The notes under the pieces were generated by a model. It was not told the origin of the DNA. It did no database searches and saw only the letters and a program-made list of their open reading frames with translations. A DNA stretch of 64,000 bases from Kofleriaceae bacterium (GTDB lineage: Bacteria; Myxococcota_A; Polyangia; Haliangiales; Haliangiaceae). A program made the position numbers and the translations under genes. Below, piece after piece: positions 1-8,300 of this stretch (the first letter of the stretch is position 1; every line of letters begins with the position of its first letter). The stretch is taken from assembly GCA_024762925.1 (NCBI GenBank), contig JANTGM010000001.1, forward strand, positions 1 through 64,000, given 5' to 3'.

Positions 1-65
1 GCAACGGCCAACACAGAGGTAAAATCTAAGAGTTTTACTGACCAAGCTGCTGAAGTGCTGGCACA

Positions 66-662
66 TTAGTCAAGCCACAGGCTATCGCCAGCGCGACCCT
101 GTTCTGCGAGGTAGTCGACAATCGGTGTGAGTTTTGGCTCGGCGACCTCGGGATTGCTGCCGCCAGTTAGATCGCTTTCGATGAGCGCTGCGACATCTTC
201 CCGCAGTGGTCTGCTTGGTAGAACAACCTCAAGGCCGTGGTTGTCAGCTAGCCGTTGCCGGTAGAACGGGGCCTGCATGGTTGGCATCGTGCCAAGCAAT
301 CCCACCTTCGCATGCGAGTCTTTGGCGAGTGCGTTGCCTGCAACATCTGCGATGTGCAGGAGTGGAATGTCTACAGCGTTGCGGGCCGAGTCGGCAAAAC
401 GGTGCACGGTGTTGCACGCGATAACGAGAAGCTCCGCTCCGGCATTCCGTAGCCTCTTGGCCGAAGCGACTAGTGTTTGTCGGACTGCTTCAAAATCCTG
501 CTTGGTCTTGGCGGTGGTGAGCGGATGAAGATCGAGAGAATCGAGAATCACGCGTGCCGAGTGCCAACCGCCAAGCTCCTTGCGGACTTCGCGATTCATG
601 ATGCGGTAGTAGGCTGCCGACGCCTCCCATCCCCACCCTCCAATGAGTCCGATTGTCTTCAT
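66..662 (-). CDS. Aspartate/glutamate racemase family protein, apparently frameshifted at the C-terminus
   Basis: The 198-aa product starts MKTIGLIGGWGWEASAAYY, the N-terminal strand and loop of the Asp/Glu racemase superfamily, which interconverts L- and D-amino acids with two catalytic cysteines. The first Cys is present in IACNT. The ATG at 662 fits the family N-terminus; an in-frame ATG at 725 would add 21 unrelated residues. The family normally ends with a second active-site motif like GCTE. Here the frame ends at GDSLWLD followed by TAA (66-68), while an alternate frame continues TNVPALQQLGQ to a TAA at 35-37. Deletion of about 5 nt between SLWL and TNVP would explain this and would remove the second catalytic Cys. 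It is either a recent pseudogene or a sequence error. The family call is firm; activity as written is doubtful. Confidence 0.8.
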   Translation of the reverse strand: MKTIGLIGGWGWEASAAYYRIMNREVRKELGGWHSARVILDSLDLHPLTTAKTKQDFEAVRQTLVASAKRLRNAGAELLVIACNTVHRFADSARNAVDIPLLHIADVAGNALAKDSHAKVGLLGTMPTMQAPFYRQRLADNHGLEVVLPSRPLREDVAALIESDLTGGSNPEVAEPKLTPIVDYLAEQGRAGDSLWLD

Positions 663-741
663 GCAGGGGCAGTCTAACCACAACATCACGAGGAGCAATC
701 GCAGTCGTTGACACTCTGCTGGCAATGCGCAAGCGTTGGGT

Positions 742-1164
742 ATGCGTGAGCAAGACGCCGACGGTGAAGAAGAGCCGCTAACCGCGTGGGAGCAACTGGT
801 GGCCGACTCGCTTGTGGATGCTGGGCTGCCGATGTGGGACTACAAGGCGAAGGCCGCGACATTTGCGCAAGGACATCGGGGGCTTCTCGATCTCGATCTG
901 GAGTTCCCCTGTGAGTACCTCAAAGGGCCCGCTCCGCTTAGTTATGTTTGGAAATTGGCTGTGGACGATGGGGTTCGCGTTCATGTCTATGCCGACATAG
1001 ACGGCGGACGGTGTCACCTGGAGTGGGAAGAAGAAACCGAGGATGGCCCACAGAACCAGCCTTTGCACGTGAGCGGATCGTGTGGCAGTGCAGGTTGCGA
1101 GCCTTGCGAGGCCGCAGAACATCTAAGCGCGCAACTCCCAAACCGAAACCCACTGCACTCTTGA
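742..1164 (+). CDS. Hypothetical protein with a C-terminal cysteine cluster
   Basis: A soluble acidic protein of about 140 aa, divergent from the racemase gene. No family recognised. The middle reads as a plausible alpha/beta domain (LSYVWKLAVDDGVRVHVYADID), and the tail carries closely spaced cysteines (GSCGSAGCEPCEAAEH), which could bind metal or form disulfides. ATG at 742 is preferred over an in-frame TTG at 736. No signal peptide or membrane segment is visible. An opposite-strand frame (778-1122) is open but less protein-like. Function unknown. Confidence 0.5.
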   Translation: MREQDADGEEEPLTAWEQLVADSLVDAGLPMWDYKAKAATFAQGHRGLLDLDLEFPCEYLKGPAPLSYVWKLAVDDGVRVHVYADIDGGRCHLEWEEETEDGPQNQPLHVSGSCGSAGCEPCEAAEHLSAQLPNRNPLHS

Positions 1165-1244
1165 ACGCAGTGTGTAGGGGTTGTTCTTAGTGTGCCACCT
1201 TGGGCGGAATCGCGTAGAGCCTGTGTCCGCTCGATGCCTGCCTG

Positions 1245-2327
1245 CTAGGGACTGTCCACGTCAACGAATTCCACTTCTCCTAGCCCCGCAGGAGAGACCG
1301 AAATCGCGAGAAAATGCCTTCCAATACCCTCGTAGCGTTCCGGTAGGGCACCGCCACCGCCCGATACGTAGGCGGGAATACCAGCGTTCTCATACGAGTA
1401 GTACGAGTGAATGTGTCCATAGAGTGTTAGATCAACACGGCCCTCGGCCAGCCGAGCCAGGAGCTTTGCTCCTTCATTGCGGCTTCGGAAAGACGCGTTG
1501 CGGCCTCCAATCGGATCTCGTGGCGGAAAGTGCGTGCCAAAAATGTGCACTCGATCGCGCCCCTCATCGAGCCATTCTTTCAATCGATTATACGTCTTTG
1601 GATCGATCGAAGCGTTTCCGGAGTCTACAAGAGAGAAGTCTACGTCCTTGAATCGAAAGTGTGCAGAGAAACGGCCAAAGAGTTGGTGCCAACGTTGGGG
1701 GGGCTTGCGAACTTCGTGATTGCCCACTGTTGAGAAGATTGGAATTCGCAGATACGCGAGCTGCTCTTCGTAGAGCTCGTATTCCCAGTACTCGCCATCT
1801 TGCACGATGTCGCCGGTGCACAGAACAAAGCGCAAGTCGGGCATGGCGGAGATGGATTGGAATACTTCGTCGACCGTGTTGAGCGCGGTTTGGACGTCAC
1901 CCATTACGGCGAAGCGATACGATTCCGCGGTGTCGTAGTCGCGTGGGGCAATCAAGACCTCAGTGACCTTGGCCTCCTCGAGGCGCACGTCGAATACGCA
2001 TTGCGTCGGATGATCCGTTTGCAGCGAGGGCGTCCAATCTTGCCCCACGCGAAGCTCTGCCCCGGGCATGCAATTGAGAACTGTGAGGTGAAGCTTGGTT
2101 GGGGCGCCGGGCGAGATGTGAAGTTCAAGCACAGGAGCTTGTGCCCACAGAATCATCTCATTTGGTCCCAGTTCTCGGATGGTGGCCTGCCCATCAACCA
2201 CTTGCACGCTGAGCCCTTCGATGGAAGCCACGCCGACGTCCAAATCGAGGTCTGGTCGCTCCTCGCCGGGACGAAGGCATCCGCACAACGTGAGTGCGAG
2301 CAGCGCAAAGGCAACGATCGACCTCAT
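1245..2327 (-). CDS. Calcineurin-like metallophosphoesterase lipoprotein
   Basis: The 360-aa product starts MRSIVAFALLALTLCGC, a lipoprotein signal with Cys in the lipobox, so the enzyme is probably membrane-anchored on the periplasmic side. After an N-terminal beta-rich domain (about 30-135) it carries the dinuclear metallophosphoesterase motifs in order: MGDVQ (Q where many members have H), GDIVQDGE, GNHE, GTHFPP and YGHIHSY. These supply the Asp, Asn and His metal ligands of the calcineurin-like fold. The ATG at 2327 overlaps the stop of the upstream beta-barrel gene (ATGA), so the two are translationally coupled. An in-frame ATG at 2372 would spoil the signal peptide. The physiological substrate cannot be told from sequence. 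Confidence 0.88.
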   Translation of the reverse strand: MRSIVAFALLALTLCGCLRPGEERPDLDLDVGVASIEGLSVQVVDGQATIRELGPNEMILWAQAPVLELHISPGAPTKLHLTVLNCMPGAELRVGQDWTPSLQTDHPTQCVFDVRLEEAKVTEVLIAPRDYDTAESYRFAVMGDVQTALNTVDEVFQSISAMPDLRFVLCTGDIVQDGEYWEYELYEEQLAYLRIPIFSTVGNHEVRKPPQRWHQLFGRFSAHFRFKDVDFSLVDSGNASIDPKTYNRLKEWLDEGRDRVHIFGTHFPPRDPIGGRNASFRSRNEGAKLLARLAEGRVDLTLYGHIHSYYSYENAGIPAYVSGGGGALPERYEGIGRHFLAISVSPAGLGEVEFVDVDSP

Positions 2328-3460
2328 CGGAGTTTCCCCCAACGCGCTTCCAAGGCACCCGAGGCAACCCAAGCCGAGCCCAACTCGGTGGCGAGCCGAA
2401 TCGCAAACCGCCCACCCAGCGGCTGCCGGTGGCGGAGGCCAAGGTGACCCGCAAACCCCGAGCCGCGTCGTTTGCTTGGGCTGAGTCCTCCAGCCAATGT
2501 GTCTCTTCTGTGATCGTAGTAGAACGACGACTCACCTCCGCGGGGAGTCTGCATACCAAATCCGACACGGCCAAGGAGGAGCGTTGCGCCCGTGTTGCTC
2601 GCTCCAGGTGTTTCGAATTGAATCGTCTCATGCCCAAAGCCCACGCTCAGATCCGCAAATGCGCCTGCGAGCCTTGGCCCAAAGTCTCCCAGACTCCATC
2701 TGCCAACAACTGAGGCTTCATAGACACGCGTTGCGAAGCCATCATCGGAGAACGCATGGTGTGTTGCTGCGGACTGAATTCGCACTCGCGTTCCCTTCGG
2801 GCTGGTGTAGAGTGAGTAGCTCGCTTCGATTCTCGCGCGCCAATTGTTGGCGACTGTGGCTGACCAAAGACTGGGGCGGAGTGCAACCTGTGCCCAGCGA
2901 AACTCGGATTCAGCCGTTGCGAAATGTTCGTAGGAAAACTGCGGGTCGTCTACGTGTGCGTATCCAAGTGATGCTGAGATGTTTGGCGGCACTGCGCTCG
3001 AGAGTTTCGTGCCACCAGTTGCGGAACCGTAGACATCTGCAAGCCAGCTAGCTCCGAAGATTCCCAGTCCCGAAACCAAGAGCGGGATGCCCATTTCGCT
3101 CACTCTTCGGTTTGCACCGGTCCAGAATAGCGAGGCTCCACCTGTGATCGCGAGTCCAGCGCCAACGGCAGACGTGAGTAGTAAGCGGTTCCCCGTCTTG
3201 GTGTCGCCTGCGGCATAGTGCCCCGATCCGTGAATGAGCACACCCGGGAAAAGGGCCGCTAGCGTTGCACGTACACGATGCGCGCGCTTGTTGTGTTGAT
3301 CGCGTAGGGCGACTTGAGGAGCCGTTCTTGCCTGTGTCCTGAGCGATGTGTCGGCGCAGAGCACTGGATCTGCGCCCAAAGACGTCGCTGTGCCAGTCTT
3401 GTTGGCAGCAGCCGAAGCGGAGAACGCCGCCAGCACGAGAAAAAACGACAGAGTGCGCAT
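2324..3460 (-). CDS. Predicted outer-membrane beta-barrel protein
   Basis: A 378-aa secreted protein with signal peptide MRTLSFFLVLAAFSASAAA. Residues about 65-155 contain a hydrophobic Gly-rich region beginning FPGVLIHGSGHYAAGDTKTG, resembling the membrane-hairpin segment found before some bacterial barrels. The rest alternates polar and hydrophobic residues with many aromatics, as in beta-barrel strands, though it ends in ARWGKLR rather than a terminal aromatic. It is the first gene of a two-gene unit, its TGA overlapping the start of the metallophosphoesterase lipoprotein. It may be a porin or an outer-membrane partner of that enzyme; no specific family is recognised. Confidence 0.65.
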   Translation of the reverse strand: MRTLSFFLVLAAFSASAAANKTGTATSLGADPVLCADTSLRTQARTAPQVALRDQHNKRAHRVRATLAALFPGVLIHGSGHYAAGDTKTGNRLLLTSAVGAGLAITGGASLFWTGANRRVSEMGIPLLVSGLGIFGASWLADVYGSATGGTKLSSAVPPNISASLGYAHVDDPQFSYEHFATAESEFRWAQVALRPSLWSATVANNWRARIEASYSLYTSPKGTRVRIQSAATHHAFSDDGFATRVYEASVVGRWSLGDFGPRLAGAFADLSVGFGHETIQFETPGASNTGATLLLGRVGFGMQTPRGGESSFYYDHRRDTLAGGLSPSKRRGSGFAGHLGLRHRQPLGGRFAIRLATELGSAWVASGALEARWGKLR

Positions 3461-3472
3461 GGTGGGGGGACT

Positions 3473-3778
3473 TCATACTAGGACTCCTAGCGATCGAGCA
3501 CCAATGCAGAATTTGCAGCGTACTGTGCACGGCTCATTGGCCATCGCTTCGCCAAGTACAGGTGCGCGAACTGGATGGTGTTTTGTCGCATTCGCGATTG
3601 AATGCGCCATCGACAAGACGTCGTTCACCCTTCGATTGCGCCCCGCTTGTGATCTGCCAGTCACGGTGCAACCAGGCGAGACGTCCTGTTGTGTGTAAGC
3701 ATCGGCATACTCCAACGCATCCTCGATGAGCCTGGCCTCAATTGGATCGGCGAAGTCGCCTGGAACAAACGCTTTCAT
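3473..3778 (-). CDS. Possible small hypothetical protein (101 aa)
   Basis: This frame fills the 359-bp space between the barrel gene and the radical SAM gene, on the same strand. It starts MKAFVPGDFADPIEARLIED and ends FCIGARSLGVLV. Codon choice looks compatible with coding and the first 40 residues read like an alpha-helical protein. There is no recognised domain, no signal peptide and no clear ribosome-binding site. The stop lies 12 bp from the barrel start codon, so it could be a coupled small gene between its neighbours or a chance frame. Confidence 0.3.
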   Translation of the reverse strand: MKAFVPGDFADPIEARLIEDALEYADAYTQQDVSPGCTVTGRSQAGRNRRVNDVLSMAHSIANATKHHPVRAPVLGEAMANEPCTVRCKFCIGARSLGVLV

Positions 3779-3819
3779 GCCAGGGGATTGGCAGAGGCAA
3801 ACATCGGCTTGTCGAGTTC

Positions 3820-4854
3820 TCATTTGATGATTGGCAGCGTTTGTCGACGGTTGGTATCTTCTCTCCAGCTGCGTTTCTGAACTTCTTGGTGTGCGTCTTG
3901 GCTTCGCCATGAGTCCAGTCGACTCGCCTGATGCGCATACGCAACGGCACACATCTTTGCGCATGACTTCTCATGGTGAAAGGCCTCTCGAATATCGTCA
4001 AATCCGTAGTGCTCCAACGGCTTTGCAGGAGTTCCGTAGCTTGATTCGCAAAGGTGGACAAGACCATCTTCGCAGATTGTAAAATAGCGCGCTCCCGAAC
4101 GACACTTCCACTCCACAGGGCGGTCGTTGATAAGGGCGAGTTGGAAATCTTCTGAGAGAGCAGATGTGTGACGGTTGAGTGCGCGGATCGCATTGTAGGC
4201 CTCTCTCTCTTCTTGCCCCAACGTGGCGCAAGCGCCGTGGGCATCGCGCACAAGCGAGCACTTTGCATCGAACCCCAATTCGGTCACGCGCTTTGCAACC
4301 AAGACGGCTTCCTTGGGATTGCCAGAGCCGAGCACAGTGTTGACCCGCACGCGAAACCGCGCATACATGGCCAGAGCGCGAAGCTTCGGCATGAGCGGTC
4401 GAAGGCTCTTCATACTCACCTCGTTTGGTTCGATGTTATCGATGCTAATTTGCATCGCAAAGAGCCCAGCTTCGTTTAGCGCAACGATGCGTTCTCGATT
4501 GAGCAAGTAGGCATTGCTATTCATGACAGGTGTCATGCCCTGATCGCGGACGTAGGCCACCAGGGCCGCGATGTTGGGGTGCAATAGGGTTTCTCCGCCT
4601 GTGAGCGTTACGAAGACGGTGTCCAACGCGGCCAGATGCCGCACACGAGCCTTGAGTGTTTCAAGCGGCACAGGCGCTGAGGTCTTGTCGTATTCGTGAC
4701 AGTAGCCGCAGCTCAGGTTACAGCGCCTTATGACCACCATGTGAGCCATGAGCGGGCGATAGGGCTGGGCCACGCACTGGGCGATTGCCTTGGCTACACG
4801 ACCATGGCTGCGAACAAGGCTGGCGCTCTGGCGAAACGACTGTGTGAGTTGCAT
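3820..4854 (-). CDS. Radical SAM protein with a C-terminal Cys-rich (SPASM-like) region
   Basis: The 344-aa product carries the radical SAM signature CNLSCGYC (CxxxCxxC) near residue 60, binding the 4Fe-4S cluster that cleaves S-adenosylmethionine. It is followed by TLTGGETLLHPN (the GGE SAM-binding motif) and a TIM-barrel-like middle. Near the C-terminus, CEDGLVHLCESS and CAKMCAVAYAHQ give further cysteines like the SPASM/twitch auxiliary cluster region of peptide- or cofactor-modifying radical SAM enzymes. Start is taken at 4854 (MQLTQSF); a start at 4890 adds 12 residues. It sits downstream of the sterol desaturase-type gene on the same strand with about 105 bp between. No obvious peptide substrate gene is adjacent, so the reaction is unknown. 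Confidence 0.85.
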   Translation of the reverse strand: MQLTQSFRQSASLVRSHGRVAKAIAQCVAQPYRPLMAHMVVIRRCNLSCGYCHEYDKTSAPVPLETLKARVRHLAALDTVFVTLTGGETLLHPNIAALVAYVRDQGMTPVMNSNAYLLNRERIVALNEAGLFAMQISIDNIEPNEVSMKSLRPLMPKLRALAMYARFRVRVNTVLGSGNPKEAVLVAKRVTELGFDAKCSLVRDAHGACATLGQEEREAYNAIRALNRHTSALSEDFQLALINDRPVEWKCRSGARYFTICEDGLVHLCESSYGTPAKPLEHYGFDDIREAFHHEKSCAKMCAVAYAHQASRLDSWRSQDAHQEVQKRSWREDTNRRQTLPIIK

Positions 4855-4961
4855 AGTCGCGGGTCTTGCCAAGAGCGTGCCCACTTGCAACTAGCGAGAA
4901 ATTGTGGAGCCCGAGCGCCCAAGCGTCGGAACTTCACCAACACGTGTTGAGAGCCAACCGG

Positions 4962-5765
4962 CTACGGGCGCTTGCGAAACGGAAGTGCCAACAGGCTACC
5001 AAGGTGCATGCGAACACTCTGAAACTCAGGCAGCCCGATTGTAAGTGTTGTCTTGCCGTCTTTGGAGACCGCTGTGTACGTGCCAAAGAGCCGGTCCCAC
5101 CAAGGCAGATTGAATCCGTAGTTGCTATTGGTTTCTTCGAGTCGCACGGAGTGATGCACCCGATGCATGTCTGGTGTGACAATGATGAGACGAAGAAGAC
5201 GGTCGAGTCGATTACCGAGAGTCACGTTACCGTGATTGAACATCGCGGCTCCATTGAGAATCACTTCAAAGAGAAGCACTGCCAATGGCGGAGCACCCAG
5301 CGCATACACACTTCCAAGCTTGATTGCCAACGAGATGAGAATTTCTAGCGGATGAAAGCGCAGCGCAGTGCTCACGTCATAGTCGCGGTCTGCATGATGA
5401 ACTTGGTGAAGTCGCCATAGAATCGGTACTCGGTGAAAGACGCGGTGCTGGGTGTAAATCACCAAGTCGAGCGCAATGATGGCAATCACAATGCGCAGCC
5501 CATCAGCTAGCTGCAACTGTTGCAGCAAGCCAAGTTCTTCTTGCGAGGCGTGATGTGCAGCGGCCACTGCGCCAATCGGGGCGAGCAGGCGAACTGCAAC
5601 CGTACCGAGCATCACCAGTGAGAAGTTGGACAACCAGCGCCAGCCTCGTCCTTCGCGCAGGGGCAGTAGGGGACGACCCAGTTCCCAAACAATCATGACC
5701 GCGAGCAGCGAGCCAAAGACCCCCAGACGGAACATGGGTTCATTTTCGAGCAACCAGTGATTCAC
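4962..5765 (-). CDS. Sterol desaturase / fatty acid hydroxylase family protein
   Basis: A 267-aa integral membrane di-iron enzyme. Hydrophobic segments at about 15-30, 48-70 and 88-108 are followed by the histidine clusters that bind two irons: HRVFH, HQVHHAD and HRVHHS, with FNHGN between. This is the ERG3/fatty-acid-hydroxylase superfamily, which introduces double bonds or hydroxyls into sterols, carotenoids or acyl chains using O2. Family members are common in myxobacteria, some of which make sterols, but the substrate cannot be assigned. It is divergently transcribed from the rhodanese lipoprotein gene with only about 29 bp between starts, so promoters must overlap. Confidence 0.9.
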   Translation of the reverse strand: MNHWLLENEPMFRLGVFGSLLAVMIVWELGRPLLPLREGRGWRWLSNFSLVMLGTVAVRLLAPIGAVAAAHHASQEELGLLQQLQLADGLRIVIAIIALDLVIYTQHRVFHRVPILWRLHQVHHADRDYDVSTALRFHPLEILISLAIKLGSVYALGAPPLAVLLFEVILNGAAMFNHGNVTLGNRLDRLLRLIIVTPDMHRVHHSVRLEETNSNYGFNLPWWDRLFGTYTAVSKDGKTTLTIGLPEFQSVRMHLGSLLALPFRKRP

Positions 5766-5794
5766 CTGTCCTCACATTTATGTATCGTTGGCGC

Positions 5795-6178
5795 ATGCGC
5801 AACCTTCTATTAAGCGGCCTTATTATCTTTTCGAGTGCGTTGGTGCTGAGCTGTGCGGACGCTGGTCCTCCGCCGGAGAAAGATGTGATTGTGGAAGCCC
5901 TTGCCGTTCCTGGCAATCTAATCCTCGATGTGCGCTCGGCGGGGGAGTACGCTGGTGGGCATGTCGATGGCGCGATCCATGTGCCGGTGAGTCAAGTGGT
6001 CGATCGCATGCCCACGATTGCTCCCGACAAAGAACAGCAAATTATTGTTTATTGCGCAAAGGGTGTGCGGGCTGAGAAGGCCGAGAAGTCGTTGCGAGCG
6101 ATGGGATACACCAAGATCCTAAACGCCAAGACACCAGGCGCGGTCGCCAAGGCCATGGGCAAGGATCTGGTGAAGTAG
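5795..6178 (+). CDS. Rhodanese-like domain lipoprotein
   Basis: A 127-aa protein with signal MRNLLLSGLIIFSSALVLSC (lipobox Cys20), followed by one rhodanese domain. Family landmarks are LILDVRSAGEYAGGHVDGAIHVP and the active-site loop YCAKGVRA, with catalytic Cys87. Rhodaneses transfer sulfane sulfur (or bind selenium) through a Cys persulfide; a periplasmic lipid-anchored form suggests a role in envelope sulfur chemistry. ATG at 5795 is chosen because the ATG at 5780 adds only YRWR before the signal peptide. It converges on the selenoprotein candidate, with 5 bp between stop codons. Confidence 0.88.
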   Translation: MRNLLLSGLIIFSSALVLSCADAGPPPEKDVIVEALAVPGNLILDVRSAGEYAGGHVDGAIHVPVSQVVDRMPTIAPDKEQQIIVYCAKGVRAEKAEKSLRAMGYTKILNAKTPGAVAKAMGKDLVK

Positions 6179-6183
6179 CTCCG

Positions 6184-6534
6184 CTAGCCGAGCGTCTCGG
6201 TGTAGGCGTCTGCGCTGAAACCAACCAGTAGCGTTTTGCCTCGCCGAATCGTGGGTGCTCGCAGTGTGCCGCTGCGTCCCAACATGACTTTCAAAAGCTC
6301 GTCGTCGTTGGGAGCATCTGTCTTCATCTTGAAGGTGAGGACTTTCTTGCCCCGAGCGACCACGACCGTGGATGCCTCATGGGCCAACGCAAGGGCAGCG
6401 GGACCATCCAGTTTGTCCTTGCTTGCATTTTGCTCTTCTTTGGTTTCGTAGTCGTTTTGCGCGAAAAACTCCCGCGCTTTCTTGCAACTCGTTCAACCGC
6501 CGCGCTGGTAGTACCAGTCAATCTTCTTTGCCAT
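6184..6534 (-). CDS. ArsC-family thioredoxin-fold selenoprotein (UxxC), TGA read as selenocysteine
   Basis: Reading through one in-frame TGA (6493-6495) gives 116 aa: MAKKIDWYYQRGG-U-TSCKKAREFF, then a continuous thioredoxin-like domain to TETLG. ArsC/Spx-family proteins carry the redox motif CxxC at exactly this place (W-Y-Y-x-x-x-G-C-T-S-C-K-K), so the TGA replaces the first catalytic Cys (U14, resolving Cys17). A short stem-loop lies just downstream of the TGA at a bacterial SECIS distance. A conventional start after the TGA (ATG at 6387) would give 67 aa without the active site. 'ArsC family (seleno)protein' is, as I recall, a known family name; a role in thiol/selenol redox or arsenate chemistry is inferred. 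selU at 59.1 kb supports selenium use by the host. Confidence 0.85.
6459..6477 (-). promoter_or_regulatory. Candidate bacterial SECIS stem-loop
   Basis: In the mRNA of the ArsC-like gene, 15 nt after the TGA, GCGCGG pairs with UCGCGC (5 GC pairs plus one G-U) around a 7-nt loop GAGUUUU. The loop starts 22 nt after the TGA with G as its first base. Both the distance and the early loop G fit the usual description of bacterial SECIS elements, which recruit SelB with Sec-tRNA. It also codes for protein, as expected of a bacterial SECIS. Found by eye, not by a scoring program. Confidence 0.65.
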
Positions 6535-6591
6535 GGGAGCGAGGCTACCATGGGGTTTGCGAAGCGTCTTCGCTCAGACTAGGCTCGGGGC

Positions 6592-8187
6592 ATGCGCATA
6601 CTTCTATTCTGTGTACTCGCCCTTAGCATGGTGTTCTCCACGTCCTCCTGCAAGAAGGAGGCGAAAGACAAGGGGACAAGCTCAGAAAAGACCGCGGAGA
6701 AATCATTGGGGGCCTCACGCCCAGTTGCCAAGTCCGATGCGGTGATCGCTACGGTGCAATTGCCAACCGGCGCCAAGATTGAAGGGCTGGCCAAGGCAAT
6801 TGACAATATTCAGCCGGGCGCTTCGGCGGCGATGATTCCCGGTGTTCCGATGGGGCTCGCCCAAACACTGGGCATGGATCTTTCTGGCGCTGATCTTGAT
6901 GCACCGATTTCCGTTGTCATCGTGAATCCAAAGAAGCATGGCAAGCCGCTGGCAATGCTTGTTTCCCCAAAGGACAAGTCCGCGCTCGAAAGTGCCGCCA
7001 AGGCTGCGGGCCTTGCCTATGTTGGCAAGAAGAAGTTGGCGCTCATCGGCGAGGCTGCGGTGGTGGAAAGCGTGCAAGACCTAGCCTTTGCGAATCTCGC
7101 CACTCCGCCTGCAGAAATGGTTGCGCGCATCTACCCAAGTGTCTTGTTGGCGGCGTTTAAAGACGACCTCCACGAAGCGTTTCAGAACATGAACAAATTG
7201 ATGTCCCAGAGCGGTGGAAGCTCTGGCGTGCAAGCGATGATGCTTGCCTACGAGGAGATGGTTGTCGCGATTGGTGACCAGACTGAAGTCATGGAGATGC
7301 GTGTTGGCACAGCAAATGGCGCCTCAGACTTTCTCTTTCGGGTAATTCCCAAAGCGGGAACGACAATGGCTGCTTTGGCCCAAGCGCAAGTTGCTTCACC
7401 CCACGCATTGCTCCCAAAGCTCCCTGCAGCCAGCGGTTCGTTTCTCTTCTCTGGTGATTTGCACGCCGGTGCGGCTCGCCAGCCAATTGTCGACTTCTCA
7501 ATGAAAATCATGAGCGTCATCGTGCCGTCTAAAGACGATGAGATGATGACCAAGTTGCTTGAGACTTGGTTCGATGCATTTGACGGTCGCGTTGCATTCA
7601 GTATGGATATGGACATCTCCAATCCGCAGACGCCAAAATTTGAAGCCACCTATCTAATGGGTTCATCGGACCCAGACAAGATGCGCAAGGGCTGGCGCGA
7701 GATTATGCGCCACATGGCATCGCGAGCGAAGGAGGGCCCAGCTGAGATGATGGGAATGAAGTTCGACATCAAATTTGACGAGAAGGTCTTGGAGGTTGAT
7801 GGTGTCGAAGTGGATCGGTATCAGACCAAGCTAGACCTGTCGGAAATGTCCGAAGGAGATCGAGCAGTCATGGCTGCTGCACAGATGGATCAGCGAATGC
7901 ACATGGCTACCTTCGATGACGTCGCCATCATGTCTCTGTCCGACAACTCGGAGGTGGATGTCAAGTCGGCGATCGAGGCAGCCCGGGGCAAGGCTCCTGG
8001 TTTCAAGCCCACTGGGGCCATTGCCGAGGCGCTTGCACGCAGCAAGTCGCTCAATGAGAGCCTGCTCTTCACAATGGACGTCAGTGCTCTGGCTCCCCAG
8101 TCCATCCCCATGCCTTTTAAAATCGTCTCGCTGGGGTTTGGGCAAGATGGCGGAGCACTCACAATGCGCATGACTGTGCGCAAGTAG
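6592..8187 (+). CDS. Large lipoprotein of unknown function
   Basis: A 531-aa protein with signal MRILLFCVLALSMVFSTSSC (lipobox Cys20) followed by a charged Lys/Glu-rich linker (about 21-50). The remainder is a regular alpha/beta protein without catalytic motifs I recognise; repeated segments such as LAFANLATPPAEMVARIYPS and AAAQMDQRMHMATFDDVAIMS suggest two similar halves. Myxobacteria encode many lipoproteins of this look. It has its own upstream space next to the selenoprotein start (57 bp, divergent). Downstream the intergenic region contains several small hairpins. No function is proposed. Confidence 0.75.
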   Translation: MRILLFCVLALSMVFSTSSCKKEAKDKGTSSEKTAEKSLGASRPVAKSDAVIATVQLPTGAKIEGLAKAIDNIQPGASAAMIPGVPMGLAQTLGMDLSGADLDAPISVVIVNPKKHGKPLAMLVSPKDKSALESAAKAAGLAYVGKKKLALIGEAAVVESVQDLAFANLATPPAEMVARIYPSVLLAAFKDDLHEAFQNMNKLMSQSGGSSGVQAMMLAYEEMVVAIGDQTEVMEMRVGTANGASDFLFRVIPKAGTTMAALAQAQVASPHALLPKLPAASGSFLFSGDLHAGAARQPIVDFSMKIMSVIVPSKDDEMMTKLLETWFDAFDGRVAFSMDMDISNPQTPKFEATYLMGSSDPDKMRKGWREIMRHMASRAKEGPAEMMGMKFDIKFDEKVLEVDGVEVDRYQTKLDLSEMSEGDRAVMAAAQMDQRMHMATFDDVAIMSLSDNSEVDVKSAIEAARGKAPGFKPTGAIAEALARSKSLNESLLFTMDVSALAPQSIPMPFKIVSLGFGQDGGALTMRMTVRK

Positions 8188-8196
8188 CTTCAACAC

Positions 8197-8270
8197 GCGC
8201 CCCAGGGCGCAAGAACTTCGCGATCTGAATTTGCGAAGAATTCTTATTCGCTAGTGCTGCAAGAAGCACT
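8197..8270 (+). terminator. Cluster of three small hairpins after the lipoprotein gene
   Basis: Between 8187 and the next start at 8301 lie three inverted repeats: 8197-8210 (GCGCC/GGCGC), 8216-8238 (CTTCGC/GCGAAG) and 8253-8270 (AGTGCT/AGCACT). The second is followed by the T-rich stretch AATTCTTATTCG. The group probably ends or attenuates transcription between the two genes, but no classic poly-U run is present. Confidence 0.35.
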
Positions 8271-8300
8271 GTCGAATCGGCGCGGGGAGTATCGTTGTTG

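Noticed and set aside
1-69. Plus-strand open frame from the window edge ending in TAG, as a partial gene end
   Set aside because: It lies antisense to the continuing (frameshifted) racemase C-terminus and has only 22 codons; the racemase reading explains the sequence better.
6184-6387. A 67-aa stand-alone protein starting at ATG 6387
   Set aside because: It would be an ArsC-like domain without its active site; the upstream in-frame part with TGA restores the full family length and motif.
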